From: Amycolatopsis sp. QT-25
GTDB taxonomy: Bacteria > Actinomycetota > Actinomycetes > Mycobacteriales > Pseudonocardiaceae
Assembly (NCBI RefSeq): GCF_029369745.1
Contig: NZ_CP120210.1
Coordinates: 5,890,001-5,954,000, forward strand
Length of the DNA stretch: 64,000 nucleotides
Direction: 5' to 3'
Shown: positions 45,203 to 55,450 of the stretch, piece after piece
Layout: each line of letters starts with the position of its first letter
Numbering within the stretch: position 1 is the first letter of the stretch
The notes under the pieces: generated by a model
Database searches by the model: none
What the model was told of the DNA's origin: nothing
The model's input: the letters and a program-made list of their open reading frames with translations, nothing else
Position numbers and translations under genes: made by a program

Positions 45203-47784
45203 CGCACTCGCTCCTCCTCTTCGTTCTCCAGTCCCTCGTCGTCGAACACGAGGAGGCTCTTTCCCGGATCCTGACCAACACAGGCGGGCAGCGAGATGAC
45301 GACGGTGAGCCCGCCGCCGGGCGTGTCCTCCGCCCGGATCCGCCCGCCCATCGCCTCGGTGAACCCCTTGGCGACCGAAAGCCCCAGTCCCACGCCGGGC
45401 ACGCTGTCCCGGTCTCCCCCGAGCCGCTGGAACGGCGCGAAAGCCGAGTCCGCGGTGCCCTTCTTGAGCCCGCGCCCGTGGTCGACGATGCGCAGTTCGA
45501 CATGGTCGGAATGCGTGCTGGCGCGGGCCGAGACCGGCTCGCGCGACCTCCCGTGCCGCAGCGCGTTGTCGATCACGTTCGCCACCACCCGTTCCAGCAG
45601 GCCGGGGTCGGCCCGGACCGACGGCAGCCGTGAGTCGATCGCGACCACGACCGAAGCGGAGTCGTCCACGGTGGACAAGGCGTGCGAGACCACCTCGTCG
45701 TAGCCGACCGGGCGCAGGTGCGGGCGCACCGCGCCGGTCGCCAGCCGCGACGAGTCGAGCAGGTTGTCGATCAGCCCGGCCAACCGGTCCGCCGATTCCT
45801 CGATCGCTTCGAGCAGCTCACCGGTGTCCTCTTCGGACAGTGAGATGTCGGTCGCGCGCAGGCTGCCGATGGCGGCCTTGATCGACGTCAGCGGGGTACG
45901 GAGGTCGTGCCCGACGGCCGACAGCAGGGCCGTGCGCAGTTCGGTGGCCTCGGCCTTGCGCTCGGCCCGGATGGCCGCCTTCGCCGTCCGCTGCTGCCGC
46001 AGGGCCAGCAACGCCTGCCCCGCGACGGCTTCCAGCACTCCCCGGTCCGACGCGGGCAGCGCGCGTCCTCGCAGTGTCAGGTGCACGTCCGCGGTGACCG
46101 CGATGTCGGCGTCGGCCTGGTCCGGGTCGGCACAGGGATCCGTGCCGGCGTTCGCCACCCGTGTCCACTTCCCGTCCCGCTTTTCCAGCAGGGACACCGA
46201 CGTCAGGCCGAAGTTCTCGCGGACCTTCTCCAGCAGCCGCTCGATCGGGTTGGTGTGCGTGAGCACCGTCCGCGCGTACGAAGCGAGCAGCGCGGCCTCG
46301 GTCCGCGCTCGCGCGGCCTGGGTCGCGCGCCGGGCGGCGGTGTCGACGACCGCCGCGACGAGGATCGCCACCAGCACCATCGCGATCAGCGTGATCACGT
46401 TGCGCGGCTCGTGGACGGTCAGGGTGTACAGCGGCGAGGTGAAGAAGAAGTTCAGCAGCCCCGCCGAAAGCACCGCCGCGAGCAGCGCGGGCCCGAGCCC
46501 GCCCGTGAGCGCGACGAGCACCGTCGCCAGCATGTAGGCGACCATGTCGGTCGAAAAGTCGAGCTGCTCCTTCAGCAGGACGCCGAGCGACGTCGCCAGG
46601 ACGGGCAGGACGACGGCGAGCACCCAGCCGGCCAGCCTCCGCGAAGGCGCGAGCGGGCTCCGGTTGAGCCGGGCGCGCAGCCGTCCGCCCGCTTGGGCGT
46701 GCGTGACCATGTGGACGTCGATCGGGCCGGAGCGCTGGACCACGGCCGCGCCGATGCCCTCGTCGAACAGTCTCGCCACCCGCGACCGCCGTGAGGTCCC
46801 GATCACCAGCTGGGTCGCGTTCACCCCGCGCGCGAAGTCGAGCAGCGCCGTCGGCACGTCGTCGCCGACGACGGTGTGGAAGGTCGCGCCGACCTCTTCG
46901 GCCAGCTTCCGGTACTTGCCGACCGCCGTCGGTCCCATCCCGGCGAGCCCGTCACCGCGCAGGATGTGCAGCACCTGCAGTTCGGCGCCCGCGCGGTTCG
47001 CGATACGGCTCGCGCGGCGGATCAGCGTCTCGCTCTCCGGGCCGCCGGTGATGGACACGACCACCCGTTCGCGGGCTTCCCAGGTGTCGGTGATCTTCTG
47101 CTCGGCCCGGTACCGCTGCAGGGCCACGTCGACCTGGTCGGCGACCCACAGCAGCGCGAGTTCCCGCAGCGCGGTGAGGTTGCCGGGCCGGAAGTAGTTG
47201 CCCAGCGCCGCGTCGATCCGTTCGGCCCGATAGACGTTGCCGTGCGCCAGCCGCCTGCGCAGCGCCTCGGGCGTGATGTCGACCAGCTCCAGCTGCTCGG
47301 CCCGCCGCACGACCTCGTCGGGCACCGTCTCCTGCTGGGTGACGCCGGTGATGCGCTCGACCACGTCGTTGAGGCTCTGCAGATGCTGCACGTTGACCGT
47401 GGAGAGCACGTCGATGCCGGCGGCGAGCAGTTCGTCGATGTCCTGCCAGCGCTTCTCGTTGCGCGAACCCGGCACGTTGGTGTGCGCGAGCTCGTCGACC
47501 ACGGCGACCTCCGGGGCACGGGCGAGCAGCGCGTCGAGGTCCATCTCCTCGAACTCGTGGTCCCGGTGCGCCGACCGGCGACGCGGCACCGTCTCCAGCC
47601 CGTCGACGAGCTCCGCGGTCTTTTTCCGCCCGTGCGTCTCGACCAGGCCGACGACCACGTCGGTGCCCCGGTCGAGGCGGCGTCGCGCCTCGCCGAGCAT
47701 CGCGTAGGTCTTGCCGACGCCCGGGGCCGCGCCGAGGTAGATCCTCAGCTCACCCCGGCGCGGCTTGGTCGGGTTTTCGTCCAC
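45199..47784 (-). CDS. kdpD: KdpD sensor histidine kinase
   Basis: 861 residues. N-terminal KdpD domain with Walker-like GAAPGVGKTYAMLGEA and VVGLVETHGRKKT. A universal-stress-like domain follows (about residues 250-365), then four transmembrane helices (about 385-490), a GAF-like segment, the H-box GHDLRTPLTSIKA (His phosphorylation) and the ATPase domain with NALRHG, DHGRGL and GLGLSVAKG. Senses low K+ or turgor. Five bases separate it from the upstream kdpC stop. Confidence 0.96.
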   Translation of the reverse strand: MDENPTKPRRGELRIYLGAAPGVGKTYAMLGEARRRLDRGTDVVVGLVETHGRKKTAELVDGLETVPRRRSAHRDHEFEEMDLDALLARAPEVAVVDELAHTNVPGSRNEKRWQDIDELLAAGIDVLSTVNVQHLQSLNDVVERITGVTQQETVPDEVVRRAEQLELVDITPEALRRRLAHGNVYRAERIDAALGNYFRPGNLTALRELALLWVADQVDVALQRYRAEQKITDTWEARERVVVSITGGPESETLIRRASRIANRAGAELQVLHILRGDGLAGMGPTAVGKYRKLAEEVGATFHTVVGDDVPTALLDFARGVNATQLVIGTSRRSRVARLFDEGIGAAVVQRSGPIDVHMVTHAQAGGRLRARLNRSPLAPSRRLAGWVLAVVLPVLATSLGVLLKEQLDFSTDMVAYMLATVLVALTGGLGPALLAAVLSAGLLNFFFTSPLYTLTVHEPRNVITLIAMVLVAILVAAVVDTAARRATQAARARTEAALLASYARTVLTHTNPIERLLEKVRENFGLTSVSLLEKRDGKWTRVANAGTDPCADPDQADADIAVTADVHLTLRGRALPASDRGVLEAVAGQALLALRQQRTAKAAIRAERKAEATELRTALLSAVGHDLRTPLTSIKAAIGSLRATDISLSEEDTGELLEAIEESADRLAGLIDNLLDSSRLATGAVRPHLRPVGYDEVVSHALSTVDDSASVVVAIDSRLPSVRADPGLLERVVANVIDNALRHGRSREPVSARASTHSDHVELRIVDHGRGLKKGTADSAFAPFQRLGGDRDSVPGVGLGLSVAKGFTEAMGGRIRAEDTPGGGLTVVISLPACVGQDPGKSLLVFDDEGLENEEEERVR

Positions 47785-47789
47785 GTCCG

Positions 47790-48401
47790 TCAGTGTGCTC
47801 CTCCGGCCGCGTCGCGCACGGCCAAGTTGACCTTCGGCACATTGACGCCCGGCACACCGATCCCGGCGCCGCTCGTGTTCTCCGCCACGAGCTGCCGGAC
47901 CTTCTCTTCGGACAGGCCCGTGTTCCTGGCCACTCGGGGGATCTGCAGGTCGGCGTAGGCGACGCTGATCGCCGGATCCATGCCGGATCCCGACGCCGTC
48001 ACCGCGTCGGCGGGCACCTGCGCTTCCCGGGCCCCCTCACGGGCGGCGACGAGCTTCTTGCGTTCACCGATCGCGGCGACCAGGTCCTCGTTGTACGGGC
48101 CCTTGTTCGACGCGCCGGACGACGACGGGTCGCCGGGGCCGAGGGCGTCCTTCGATCCCGCGGACGGGCGGTTGTGGAACCATGGATCCTTGGCTGGATC
48201 GGCCGCGACCGGGTCGATGCCGATCAGCGAAGACCCGACGGCCTGCCCGTCCCGGGTGACGATCGAGCCTTCCGCGTTGCCTTCGAGGCCGGGGATCCGG
48301 GAGACCGCCCAGACACCGAGCGGGTAGACCACACCCAGCAGGACCGTGAAGACGAGCAGGACACGCAGCCCGGCGAGGGTCTGTTTCAGCAGTGCGTTCA
48401 C
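47790..48401 (-). CDS. kdpC: K+-transporting ATPase subunit KdpC
   Basis: 203 residues. One N-terminal transmembrane helix (LLVFTVLLGVVYPLGVWAV) and the conserved extracytoplasmic region with WFHNRPSAGSKDALGPGDPSSSGASNKGP, DAVTASGSGMDPAIS and VRQLVAENTSG. Stabilises KdpA-KdpB. Three bases after the kdpB stop. Confidence 0.95.
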   Translation of the reverse strand: MNALLKQTLAGLRVLLVFTVLLGVVYPLGVWAVSRIPGLEGNAEGSIVTRDGQAVGSSLIGIDPVAADPAKDPWFHNRPSAGSKDALGPGDPSSSGASNKGPYNEDLVAAIGERKKLVAAREGAREAQVPADAVTASGSGMDPAISVAYADLQIPRVARNTGLSEEKVRQLVAENTSGAGIGVPGVNVPKVNLAVRDAAGGAH

Positions 48402-48404
48402 GGG

Positions 48405-50498
48405 TCACCCGATTCCAGGAACGAGACGGACGAGCAGGTCGATCAGCCAGATCCCGAGGAACGGGCTGACGATGCCGCCGAAACCGTAGACCAGCAGGTT
48501 CCGGCGCAGCAGCGCCGAGGCCGACGACGGCTTGTACCGGACACCCCGCAGGGCGAGCGGGATCAGCCCGACGATGATCAGCGCGTTGAAGACGACCGCC
48601 GAGAGGATCGCCGACTTCGGGGTCGCCAGCTGCATGATGTTGAGCGCGCCGAGCTGGGCGAAGACGCCGGTGAACATCGCGGGCAGGATGGCGAAGTACT
48701 TCGCCAGGTCGTTGGCGACGCTGAAGGTGGTCAGCGCGCCGCGCGTGATCAGCAACTGCTTGCCGATCTCGACGATCTCGATCAGCTTCGTCGGGTCGGA
48801 GTCGAGGTCCACCATGTTCCCCGCCTCCTTGGCGGCGGAGGTCCCGGTGTTCATCGCGACGCCGACGTCGGACTGCGCCAGCGCCGGGGCGTCGTTGGTG
48901 CCGTCGCCGGTCATCGCGACCAGCCGCCCGCCCTCCTGCTCCTTCTTGATCAGCGCCATCTTGTCTTCGGGTTTGGCTTCGGCGAGATAGTCGTCGACGC
49001 CCGCGTCCGCGGCGATGGCCTTGGCGGTGAGCGGGTTGTCGCCGGTGATCATCACGGTCTTGATCCCCATCGCGCGGAGCTGGGCGAACCGCTCCCTCAT
49101 CCCCGGTTTGACCACGTCGGACAGCCGGATCACGCCGCGCACGAACGCTTTCGCGCCGTCGTACTCCGCGACCACCAGCGGCGTGCCACCCTGTCCGCTG
49201 ATCTCGTCGACGACGCGTTCGGTCTCGTCCGGCATGTCGCCACCGCGGTCCCGGACCCATTCCCGCACGGCGGCGGTGGCACCCTTGCGAACCTGGCGTT
49301 CGCCGATGTCGATGCCGCTCATCCGGGTCTGCGCGGTGAACTCGACGAAGTCCGCGCGCTTTTCGGCGTCGGACGCCGCCTGGCCGAGCCCGTGTTCCCG
49401 CGCGACGAGTTCGACGATGCTGCGGCCTTCCGGCGTGCCGTCGGCGAGGCTCGACAGCCGGGCCGCTTCGGCGAGGCCGTCCCTGGTGGACTGCCCGACC
49501 GGGACCAGCTCGGTGGCCTTGCGGTTGCCGAAGGTGATCGTGCCCGTCTTGTCCAGCAGCAGCGTCGAGACGTCACCGGCGGCTTCCACCGCGCGACCGC
49601 TCGTCGCGAGGACGTTGCGCTGCACGAGCCGGTCCATCCCGGCGATGCCGATCGCCGACAGCAGCGCGCCGATCGTCGTCGGGATCAGGCACACCAGCAA
49701 CGCGGTCAGCACGATCACCGACTGCTGGCTGCCGGAGTAGCCCGCCATCGGCCGCACCGCCACGACGGCGAGCAGGAAGATGATCGTCAGCGTCGAGAGC
49801 AGGATCGTCAGCGCGATCTCGTTCGGCGTCTTCTGCCGGGAAGCGCCCTCCACCAAGGCGATCATGCGGTCCACAAAGGACTCGCCGGGTTTGGTGGTGA
49901 TCTTCACGACCACCCGGTCCGAAAGCACCGTGGTGCCGCCGGTGACCGCGCACCGGTCGCCACCCGATTCGCGGATGACCGGGGCCGACTCGCCGGTGAT
50001 GGCCGATTCGTCGACGGTCGCGATACCCTCGACGACGTCGCCGTCGCCCGGGACGACCTGTCCGGCCTCGACGACCACGAGGTCACCGACGCGCAGGTCG
50101 GCACCCGGCACGGTCTCCTCGTCACCGTCCTCGGTGAGGCGGCGGGCGACGGTCTCCTTCTTGCTTCGCCGCAGGGTTTCCGCCTGTGCCTTGCCCCGGC
50201 CCTCCGCGACGGCCTCGGCGAGGTTCGCGAACAGGACGGTGAACCACAGCCAGATCGTGATGAGGACGGTGAACACGCTCGGGTCGGTGATCGCGAAGAC
50301 CGTGGTCAGCGCCGAGCCGATCCACACCACGAACATGACCGGGTTGCCGAGCTGGTGCTTGGGGTTCAGTTTGCGCAGCGCCTCGGGCAGGGAGGTCAGG
50401 AGCTGGCGGGGGCTGAAGACGCCCGCACCGACGCGGCCCGTGTGCTCCCCGTGCTGCCGCGTCGTTTCTTCGGGGGTGCGTTCCTCGGTGACGGTCAT
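48405..50498 (-). CDS. kdpB: K+-transporting P-type ATPase subunit KdpB
   Basis: 697 residues from ATG 50498, overlapping the kdpA stop (ATGA). Phosphorylation motif [17 protein letters not shown] in the actuator domain ([14 protein letters not shown]), and hinge motif [18 protein letters not shown]. Seven transmembrane helices expected. The catalytic engine of the Kdp pump. Confidence 0.97.
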   Translation of the reverse strand: MTVTEERTPEETTRQHGEHTGRVGAGVFSPRQLLTSLPEALRKLNPKHQLGNPVMFVVWIGSALTTVFAITDPSVFTVLITIWLWFTVLFANLAEAVAEGRGKAQAETLRRSKKETVARRLTEDGDEETVPGADLRVGDLVVVEAGQVVPGDGDVVEGIATVDESAITGESAPVIRESGGDRCAVTGGTTVLSDRVVVKITTKPGESFVDRMIALVEGASRQKTPNEIALTILLSTLTIIFLLAVVAVRPMAGYSGSQQSVIVLTALLVCLIPTTIGALLSAIGIAGMDRLVQRNVLATSGRAVEAAGDVSTLLLDKTGTITFGNRKATELVPVGQSTRDGLAEAARLSSLADGTPEGRSIVELVAREHGLGQAASDAEKRADFVEFTAQTRMSGIDIGERQVRKGATAAVREWVRDRGGDMPDETERVVDEISGQGGTPLVVAEYDGAKAFVRGVIRLSDVVKPGMRERFAQLRAMGIKTVMITGDNPLTAKAIAADAGVDDYLAEAKPEDKMALIKKEQEGGRLVAMTGDGTNDAPALAQSDVGVAMNTGTSAAKEAGNMVDLDSDPTKLIEIVEIGKQLLITRGALTTFSVANDLAKYFAILPAMFTGVFAQLGALNIMQLATPKSAILSAVVFNALIIVGLIPLALRGVRYKPSSASALLRRNLLVYGFGGIVSPFLGIWLIDLLVRLVPGIG

Positions 50499-52165
50499 GC
50501 CAATGCCTCTGCGATGGGCCCGAGCGCGAGCGCCGGGACGAAGGTGAGGGCCGCGACGAGCACGATCGTGCCCGCGAGCAAGGCGGCGAAGAGCGGGCCG
50601 GTGGTGGGCAGTGTGCCGGCGGTTTCCGGAACCTTCCGTTGCGAGGCGAGGGATCCGGCCAGGCACAGCACGGCGAGGATGGGGATGAACCGGCCGAGCA
50701 GCATCGCCACCGACAACGACGACTGGAACCAGTCGTTCGTCACGGTGAGCCCGCCGAACGCGCTGCCGTTGTTGTTGCCCGCCGAGGCGTAGGCGTAGAG
50801 GACCTCGGAGAGGCCGTGCGCGCCCGAGTTGGTCATGGCGGCCGGGGTGTCGGCCAGCATCAGGGCGATACCGGAGCCGAGCAGCACCACCGTCGGCATG
50901 GCGAGCATCGAGACCGCCGCGCAGGTGACCTCGCGTTTGCCCAGCTTCTTCCCCAGGTACTCCGGTGTCCGGCCGACCATCAGCCCGGCGAGGAACATCG
51001 CGATCACGGCCAGCACGAGGATGCCGTAGAGCCCGGTGCCCACCCCGCCCGGCGAGATCTCGCCCAGCAGCATGTTGAGCAGCGCCCCACCGCCGCCGAG
51101 CCCGCTGTAGCTGTCGTGCATGCTGTTGACCGCGCCGGTCGACGTGCCGGTGGTGGCGTTGGCGAACAGCGAACTCAGGCCGATGCCGAAGCGCTGTTCC
51201 TTGCCCTCCAGGTTCGCCCCGGCGGCCAGTGACGCCGGCCCGCTCGCGTGGGCTTCGGACAGCCAGGTCACCGCGAGCATCGCGGTGAAGAGCGCGGCCA
51301 TCACCGAAAGCAGGACGTAGCCCTGCCGCGTGTTGCCGGCGAGCTTGCCGAACGTGCGGGTGAGCGACACCGGGACGACCAGGATCAGGAAGATCTCGAT
51401 CAGGTTGGTCCAGGCGTTCGGGTTCTCGAACGGATGGGCCGAGTTGGCGTTGAAGACACCGCCGCCGTTGGTGCCGAGTTCCTTGATGGCCTCCTGGCTC
51501 GCGGCGGGCGCGAGGGCGATCTTGCTCGTGCTCCCGTCCGGATTGAGGACGTCGATGCCGCTCTTGAGGCTTTGCACGACACCGAGGGCGATCAGCGCGA
51601 GCGCCGCCACGAAGGCGATCGGCAACAGGATGCGGACCGTGCCGCGCGTCAGGTCCACCCAGAAGTTGCCGAGGCGGTCGGTCTTCGAGCGGACGAAGCC
51701 GCGGACGACCGCGATGGCGACCGAAAGGCCGACGGCGGCGGAGAGGAAGTTCTGCACGGTCAGGCCGGCCATCTGCACGAAGTGACCCATGGTCGCTTCG
51801 GGGCTGTAGGACTGCCAGTTCGTGTTGGTCACGAAGCTGACGGCGGTGTTGAAGGCGACCGCCGGCGAGACCGGTTCCTTGCCGAGGCTCCACGGCAGGA
51901 TCGCCTGGAGCCGCTGAAGCAGGTACAGGAAAACGACGGAGACGAACGAGAAGCCGAGCACGGCGGACGCGTAGGTCTTCCAGTGCTGTTCCGATCCGGG
52001 GTTCACCCGGAACAGGCGGTACAGGCCGCGTTCGGCCTTGGTGTGTTTCTCCGCGGAAGACACCGAGAAGACCCGCGCCATGTAGTCGCCGAGTGGCCGG
52101 TGGACCACGGCGAGCGCGACGAGGAGGAGGCCGGCCTGCAGGAGGCCGGCCGCGGTGTCTGTCAT
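50495..52165 (-). CDS. kdpA: K+-transporting ATPase subunit KdpA
   Basis: 556 residues, about ten transmembrane helices. Selectivity-filter-like repeats include [34 protein letters not shown] and [14 protein letters not shown]. Related to the Trk/Ktr channel superfamily. Starts 37 bases after the kdpF stop. Confidence 0.97.
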   Translation of the reverse strand: MTDTAAGLLQAGLLLVALAVVHRPLGDYMARVFSVSSAEKHTKAERGLYRLFRVNPGSEQHWKTYASAVLGFSFVSVVFLYLLQRLQAILPWSLGKEPVSPAVAFNTAVSFVTNTNWQSYSPEATMGHFVQMAGLTVQNFLSAAVGLSVAIAVVRGFVRSKTDRLGNFWVDLTRGTVRILLPIAFVAALALIALGVVQSLKSGIDVLNPDGSTSKIALAPAASQEAIKELGTNGGGVFNANSAHPFENPNAWTNLIEIFLILVVPVSLTRTFGKLAGNTRQGYVLLSVMAALFTAMLAVTWLSEAHASGPASLAAGANLEGKEQRFGIGLSSLFANATTGTSTGAVNSMHDSYSGLGGGGALLNMLLGEISPGGVGTGLYGILVLAVIAMFLAGLMVGRTPEYLGKKLGKREVTCAAVSMLAMPTVVLLGSGIALMLADTPAAMTNSGAHGLSEVLYAYASAGNNNGSAFGGLTVTNDWFQSSLSVAMLLGRFIPILAVLCLAGSLASQRKVPETAGTLPTTGPLFAALLAGTIVLVAALTFVPALALGPIAEALA

Positions 52166-52202
52166 GCCAGTCCCTCCGCGGGAACGAGTACGTCGGGACG
52201 CA

Positions 52203-52304
52203 TCAGAATTTCTCCGGCCTGACCAGTGCGATGAACAAATAGACGAGCAACCCCAGCGCCAGCAGTCCGCCGACGACGTCGGCCACGGACCCCGTGCCGG
52301 TCAC
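52203..52304 (-). CDS. kdpF: KdpF small membrane subunit
   Basis: 33 residues from GTG 52304 (GGAG five bases upstream). Single helix VADVVGGLLALGLLVYLFIALV followed by RPEKF, the standard KdpF tail. Its start overlaps the stop of the small gene upstream (GTGA). Stabilises the Kdp complex. Confidence 0.85.
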   Translation of the reverse strand: MTGTGSVADVVGGLLALGLLVYLFIALVRPEKF

Positions 52305-52384
52305 AGCTTCTCCAGACCACGCAGGGTCAGCGCGAGAACCACGAAGACGCCGATCAAGAGCACGGCGTAGAGCAAGTCGGCCAC
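52301..52384 (-). CDS. 27-residue membrane peptide upstream of kdpF
   Basis: GTG 52384 with GAGAGG seven bases upstream. Sequence is essentially one helix (ADLLYAVLLIGVFVVLALTL) ending RGLEKL. Coupled to kdpF by a GTGA overlap, so it would be the first gene of the kdp operon. Not a KdpF duplicate by its tail (RGLEKL rather than RPEKF). Function unknown. Confidence 0.6.
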   Translation of the reverse strand: MADLLYAVLLIGVFVVLALTLRGLEKL

Positions 52385-52478
52385 TGGGCACCTCTCAGGA
52401 CAGGTCACCCCATCGGTGACCAGGACCCCGCAACACTGCGCCTGGTACAGACCATCGCGACCCCGGTCTGACGGCGTC

Positions 52479-52519
52479 TTGATGCCCCGATCGGGTGCCT
52501 TTACGACTTTTTGATGCCC
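52479..52519 (-). promoter_or_regulatory. Candidate KdpE region: TTGATGCCC direct repeats
   Basis: TTGATGCCC at 52479-52487 and 52511-52519, 32 bases apart (three helical turns), with a T-rich CTTTACGACTTTTT between. Lies 95-135 bases upstream of the first kdp gene. The T-tract loosely resembles the E. coli KdpE site; binding is inferred. Confidence 0.4.
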
Positions 52520-52592
52520 GGTGACATGCCCCACAGACGGTGACCCACTGCGGACGGAGCGTGCAATTCGGGCAGACAAGCCCGCCCCACCG

Positions 52593-52624
52593 TGTTACAC
52601 CGGTGTTACAAGTATTTGTATGTG
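52593..52624 (+). promoter_or_regulatory. asnB promoter with 11-bp-phased direct repeats
   Basis: TGTTACA-CCGG-TGTTACA (52593-52599 and 52604-52610): heptamers with 11-base periodicity, followed after 8 bases by a possible -10 (TATGTG, 52619-52624). This geometry is typical of SARP or PhoP/AfsR-type activation sites that replace the -35. Confidence 0.5.
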
Positions 52625-52648
52625 CTAACTAATCATTGGGAGGTAGCG

Positions 52649-54481
52649 ATGTGCGGAATCGCCGGGTGGGTCTCCTTCGACACGGATCTGACCCAGCGCC
52701 GTGAGGTCGTCGACGCGATGACCTCGACCATGGCGTGCCGCGGGCCGGACGACTCGGGCACCTGGATCCGGCCGAACGTGGCGCTGGGCCACCGCCGGCT
52801 CGCGATCATCGACCTGCCCGGCGGCAGGCAGCCGATGGCCGAAGCCGGGCTGGCCGCCATGGTCTACAGCGGTGAGGCGTACAACTTCACCGAGCTGCGC
52901 GAAGAGCTTTCCAAGCGGGGCCACAGCTTCGAGACCGACAGTGACACCGAGGTCGTCCTCCGCGGTTACCTGGAGTGGGGCGACGAGGTCGTCGATCACC
53001 TCAACGGCATGTACGCCTTCGCGATCTGGGACGAACGCGACGAGAAGCTCGTGCTGATCCGCGACCGCATGGGTATCAAGCCGTTCTACTACCACCCGAC
53101 CCCGGACGGCGTCCTCTTCGGCTCCGAACCGAAGGCGATTCTCGCGAACCCGTTGGCGCGTAAGGTGGTCGACACCGACGGGCTGCGTGAGCTGATGGCC
53201 ATGACCAAGACCCCCGGCTGGTCGCTGTGGAAGGGCATGCACGAGGTCGGACCGGGCACGATCGTCACCGTCGACCGCTCGGGGATCCGTACGCGGACGT
53301 ACTGGAAGCTCGACGCGAAACAGCACACGGACGACCGGGAGACCACGGTCGAGCGGGTGCGCGAGCTGATGACCGACATCGTGCACCGTCAGCTGATCGC
53401 CGACGTGCCCCGCTGCGTCCTGCTTTCCGGCGGGCTCGATTCCAGCGCCGTCACCGGTCTCGCCGCCGCGCGACTCGCCGAGCAGGGCGAGCGGCTGCGC
53501 ACGTTCTCCGTCGACTTCCAGGGCCAGGAGGAGCACTTCCAGCCGGACGAGGTCCGGGACACCCCGGACTCGCCGTACATCCGCGATGTCGCACGGCTGG
53601 TCGGCTCCGACCACAAGGACGTCGTGCTGAACCCGGCCGAACTCAGCGACCCCGAGGTCCGCCGCAAGGTGCTGGCCGCGCGGGACATCCCGGCCGGGCT
53701 CGGGGACATGGACACGTCGCTGTACCTGCTGTTCAAGGCGATCCGCGCGGAGTCGACGGTGGCGCTGTCAGGTGAGTCCGCGGACGAGGTCTTCGGCGGG
53801 TACCGCTGGTTCCACGACGAAGCCGCGGTGAACTCGGGGACGTTCCCCTGGCTCGCCTTCCGGATGGGGCTCACCAGCGAGCGGGGTGCCCTCCTGCGCG
53901 GTGAGGTCCGGGAGAAGCTGGACCTGCCCGGTTACATCGCCGACCAGTACAGCACCGCCGTCGCCCAGGTCGAGCACCTCGACGGCGAGAGCGAGCAGGA
54001 CCGGAAGATGCGGACGGTCTGCAATCTCCACCTGAGCCGGTTCGTGCGGATGCTGCTGGACCGCAAGGACCGGGCGTCGATGGCCGTCGGGCTCGAAGTG
54101 CGCGTGCCGTTCTGCGACCACCGCCTCGTGGAGTACGTCTACAACACGCCGTGGTCGCTGAAGACGTTCGACGGCAGGGAAAAGAGCCTGCTGCGGCACG
54201 CGACCGAACACGTGCTGCCGGCGTCGGTGCGGGACAGGGTCAAGAGCCCGTATCCGTCCACTCAGGATCCCGGCTACGCGGCGGCGTTGCAGCAGCAGGC
54301 CAAGGAGGCGCTGACCGAACGGGACAACCCGGTGTTCGCGCTGGTCGACCGCGACTGGCTGCACCGGGTGTCCGAAGTGGACCCGGTGACGATGTCGTCG
54401 GCCCAGCGCTCCGGCATCGACCGGGCGCTGGACCTCTACCACTGGTTCGACCTGTACTCCCCCGAGCTTCAGCTCGACTGA
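52649..54481 (+). CDS. asnB: Asparagine synthase (glutamine-hydrolysing)
   Basis: 610 residues from ATG 52649 (GGGAGG upstream). Class II glutaminase domain with N-terminal Cys (MCGIAGWV), RGPDDSGTW, GHRRLAIIDLPGGRQPM and YNFTELREEL. Synthetase domain with the PP-loop LLSGGLDSSAVTGLAA (about residue 260), ALSGESADEVFGGYRWFH and the C-terminal EVRVPFCDHRLVEYVYN. Makes Asn from Asp, Gln and ATP. Followed by a strong terminator. Confidence 0.95.
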   Translation: MCGIAGWVSFDTDLTQRREVVDAMTSTMACRGPDDSGTWIRPNVALGHRRLAIIDLPGGRQPMAEAGLAAMVYSGEAYNFTELREELSKRGHSFETDSDTEVVLRGYLEWGDEVVDHLNGMYAFAIWDERDEKLVLIRDRMGIKPFYYHPTPDGVLFGSEPKAILANPLARKVVDTDGLRELMAMTKTPGWSLWKGMHEVGPGTIVTVDRSGIRTRTYWKLDAKQHTDDRETTVERVRELMTDIVHRQLIADVPRCVLLSGGLDSSAVTGLAAARLAEQGERLRTFSVDFQGQEEHFQPDEVRDTPDSPYIRDVARLVGSDHKDVVLNPAELSDPEVRRKVLAARDIPAGLGDMDTSLYLLFKAIRAESTVALSGESADEVFGGYRWFHDEAAVNSGTFPWLAFRMGLTSERGALLRGEVREKLDLPGYIADQYSTAVAQVEHLDGESEQDRKMRTVCNLHLSRFVRMLLDRKDRASMAVGLEVRVPFCDHRLVEYVYNTPWSLKTFDGREKSLLRHATEHVLPASVRDRVKSPYPSTQDPGYAAALQQQAKEALTERDNPVFALVDRDWLHRVSEVDPVTMSSAQRSGIDRALDLYHWFDLYSPELQLD

Positions 54482-54487
54482 GCACCC

Positions 54488-54520
54488 GGTCCGCCGCCGT
54501 CTCGGCGACGGCGGCGGACC
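54488..54520. terminator. GC-rich terminator after asnB
   Basis: 14-bp perfect stem GGTCCGCCGCCGTC / GACGGCGGCGGACC with a TCGGC loop, starting 7 bases after the asnB stop. No U-tract, as usual in actinobacteria. It lies in a convergent gap and could serve both sides. Confidence 0.85.
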
Positions 54521-54652
54521 ACCGCCTGAGCGCACGCGTTCTTCCCCCGGCGTGGCCGGGTCCGGGCCGATGGAGCGCATCGGCTCGGCGTGATGCGGCC
54601 TCAGGAGGAGCCAGGCGATCGAAGCCGCGAAGGACACCGCGGCCGTGCCTTT

Positions 54653-55441
54653 CTAGGAACGGCGCCGGATGGCGAAGGTCGCGGCGACGGCGAGCAGGAG
54701 CGAAGCACCCGAGAGGATCGCGGCTTCGGTCCATTGGAAACGCCAGTACCAGTCAGCGGGCAGGACCTTGAGCGCGGTGACCTCGCCGGCGGCGTCCTGG
54801 ACCATCTCGATCACCCGGCCCACCGGCTCGGTGCCCAGTGCGACGAGTTCCGGTTCGGCGTAGCGGTCGCGGACGTTGCTCACGCCGATCATCAGGCCGA
54901 CGGTCACCGCGATGGTGACGGCGATGGCGGGCAAAGTCTTGCGGATGACCGCTCCCGCGGCCGTGCCGAGCACGAACCCGAAGAGCCACCACGCCGCGGG
55001 TGCGACACCGGTCATCGCGAACAGGACCGGATTGTCGAAGCGGCTGGTGAAGGCGGTGTCGCCGCGATCGGTGGGGAAGACCGCCACCCAGCGTTGCATC
55101 ATCGTGCCGAACACGAGACCCCCGAGGGTGGCGAGCACGGCGAGGAACCCCAGTTTCACGCCGAGCCAGCGGAATCGCGAGATCGACTGGGTCCAGGCGA
55201 GTTTCGTGGTACCCCGTTCGAACTCGGCCGCGACCAGTGGAGCGCCCCAGAACACCCCGATCGCGATCGGGACGACCTGGAGCCAGGACAGGTAGGTGTA
55301 CAGGTCGGTGAAATGCTTCGCCGGATCCGCACTGTTCGCCGCGGTGTGCCCGTTGACCAGCAGCAGGATTCCCACGAGGACGAGCAGGGCGGCGGTGATC
55401 GTCAGCTGCATCCGGTGCTGACGGCAGGTGAGCCAGAGCAT
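54653..55441 (-). CDS. ABC transporter permease (ABC-2 type)
   Basis: 262 residues with six hydrophobic segments; N-terminal WLTCRQHRMQLTITAALLVLV and C-terminal AAILSGASLLLAVAATFAIRRRS. Charged loop VAAEFERGTTKLAWTQSISRFRWLGVKL resembles YtrC/D and other ABC-2 permeases. Nine bases after the ATPase gene. Third gene of a GntR-ATPase-permease operon. Confidence 0.82.
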   Translation of the reverse strand: MLWLTCRQHRMQLTITAALLVLVGILLLVNGHTAANSADPAKHFTDLYTYLSWLQVVPIAIGVFWGAPLVAAEFERGTTKLAWTQSISRFRWLGVKLGFLAVLATLGGLVFGTMMQRWVAVFPTDRGDTAFTSRFDNPVLFAMTGVAPAAWWLFGFVLGTAAGAVIRKTLPAIAVTIAVTVGLMIGVSNVRDRYAEPELVALGTEPVGRVIEMVQDAAGEVTALKVLPADWYWRFQWTEAAILSGASLLLAVAATFAIRRRS

Positions 55442-55450
55442 CGTTCTCCC

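Noticed and set aside
47793-50792. 999-codon plus-strand frame
   Set aside because: Antisense to kdpC and kdpB; low-complexity Arg/Asp/Gln/His composition.
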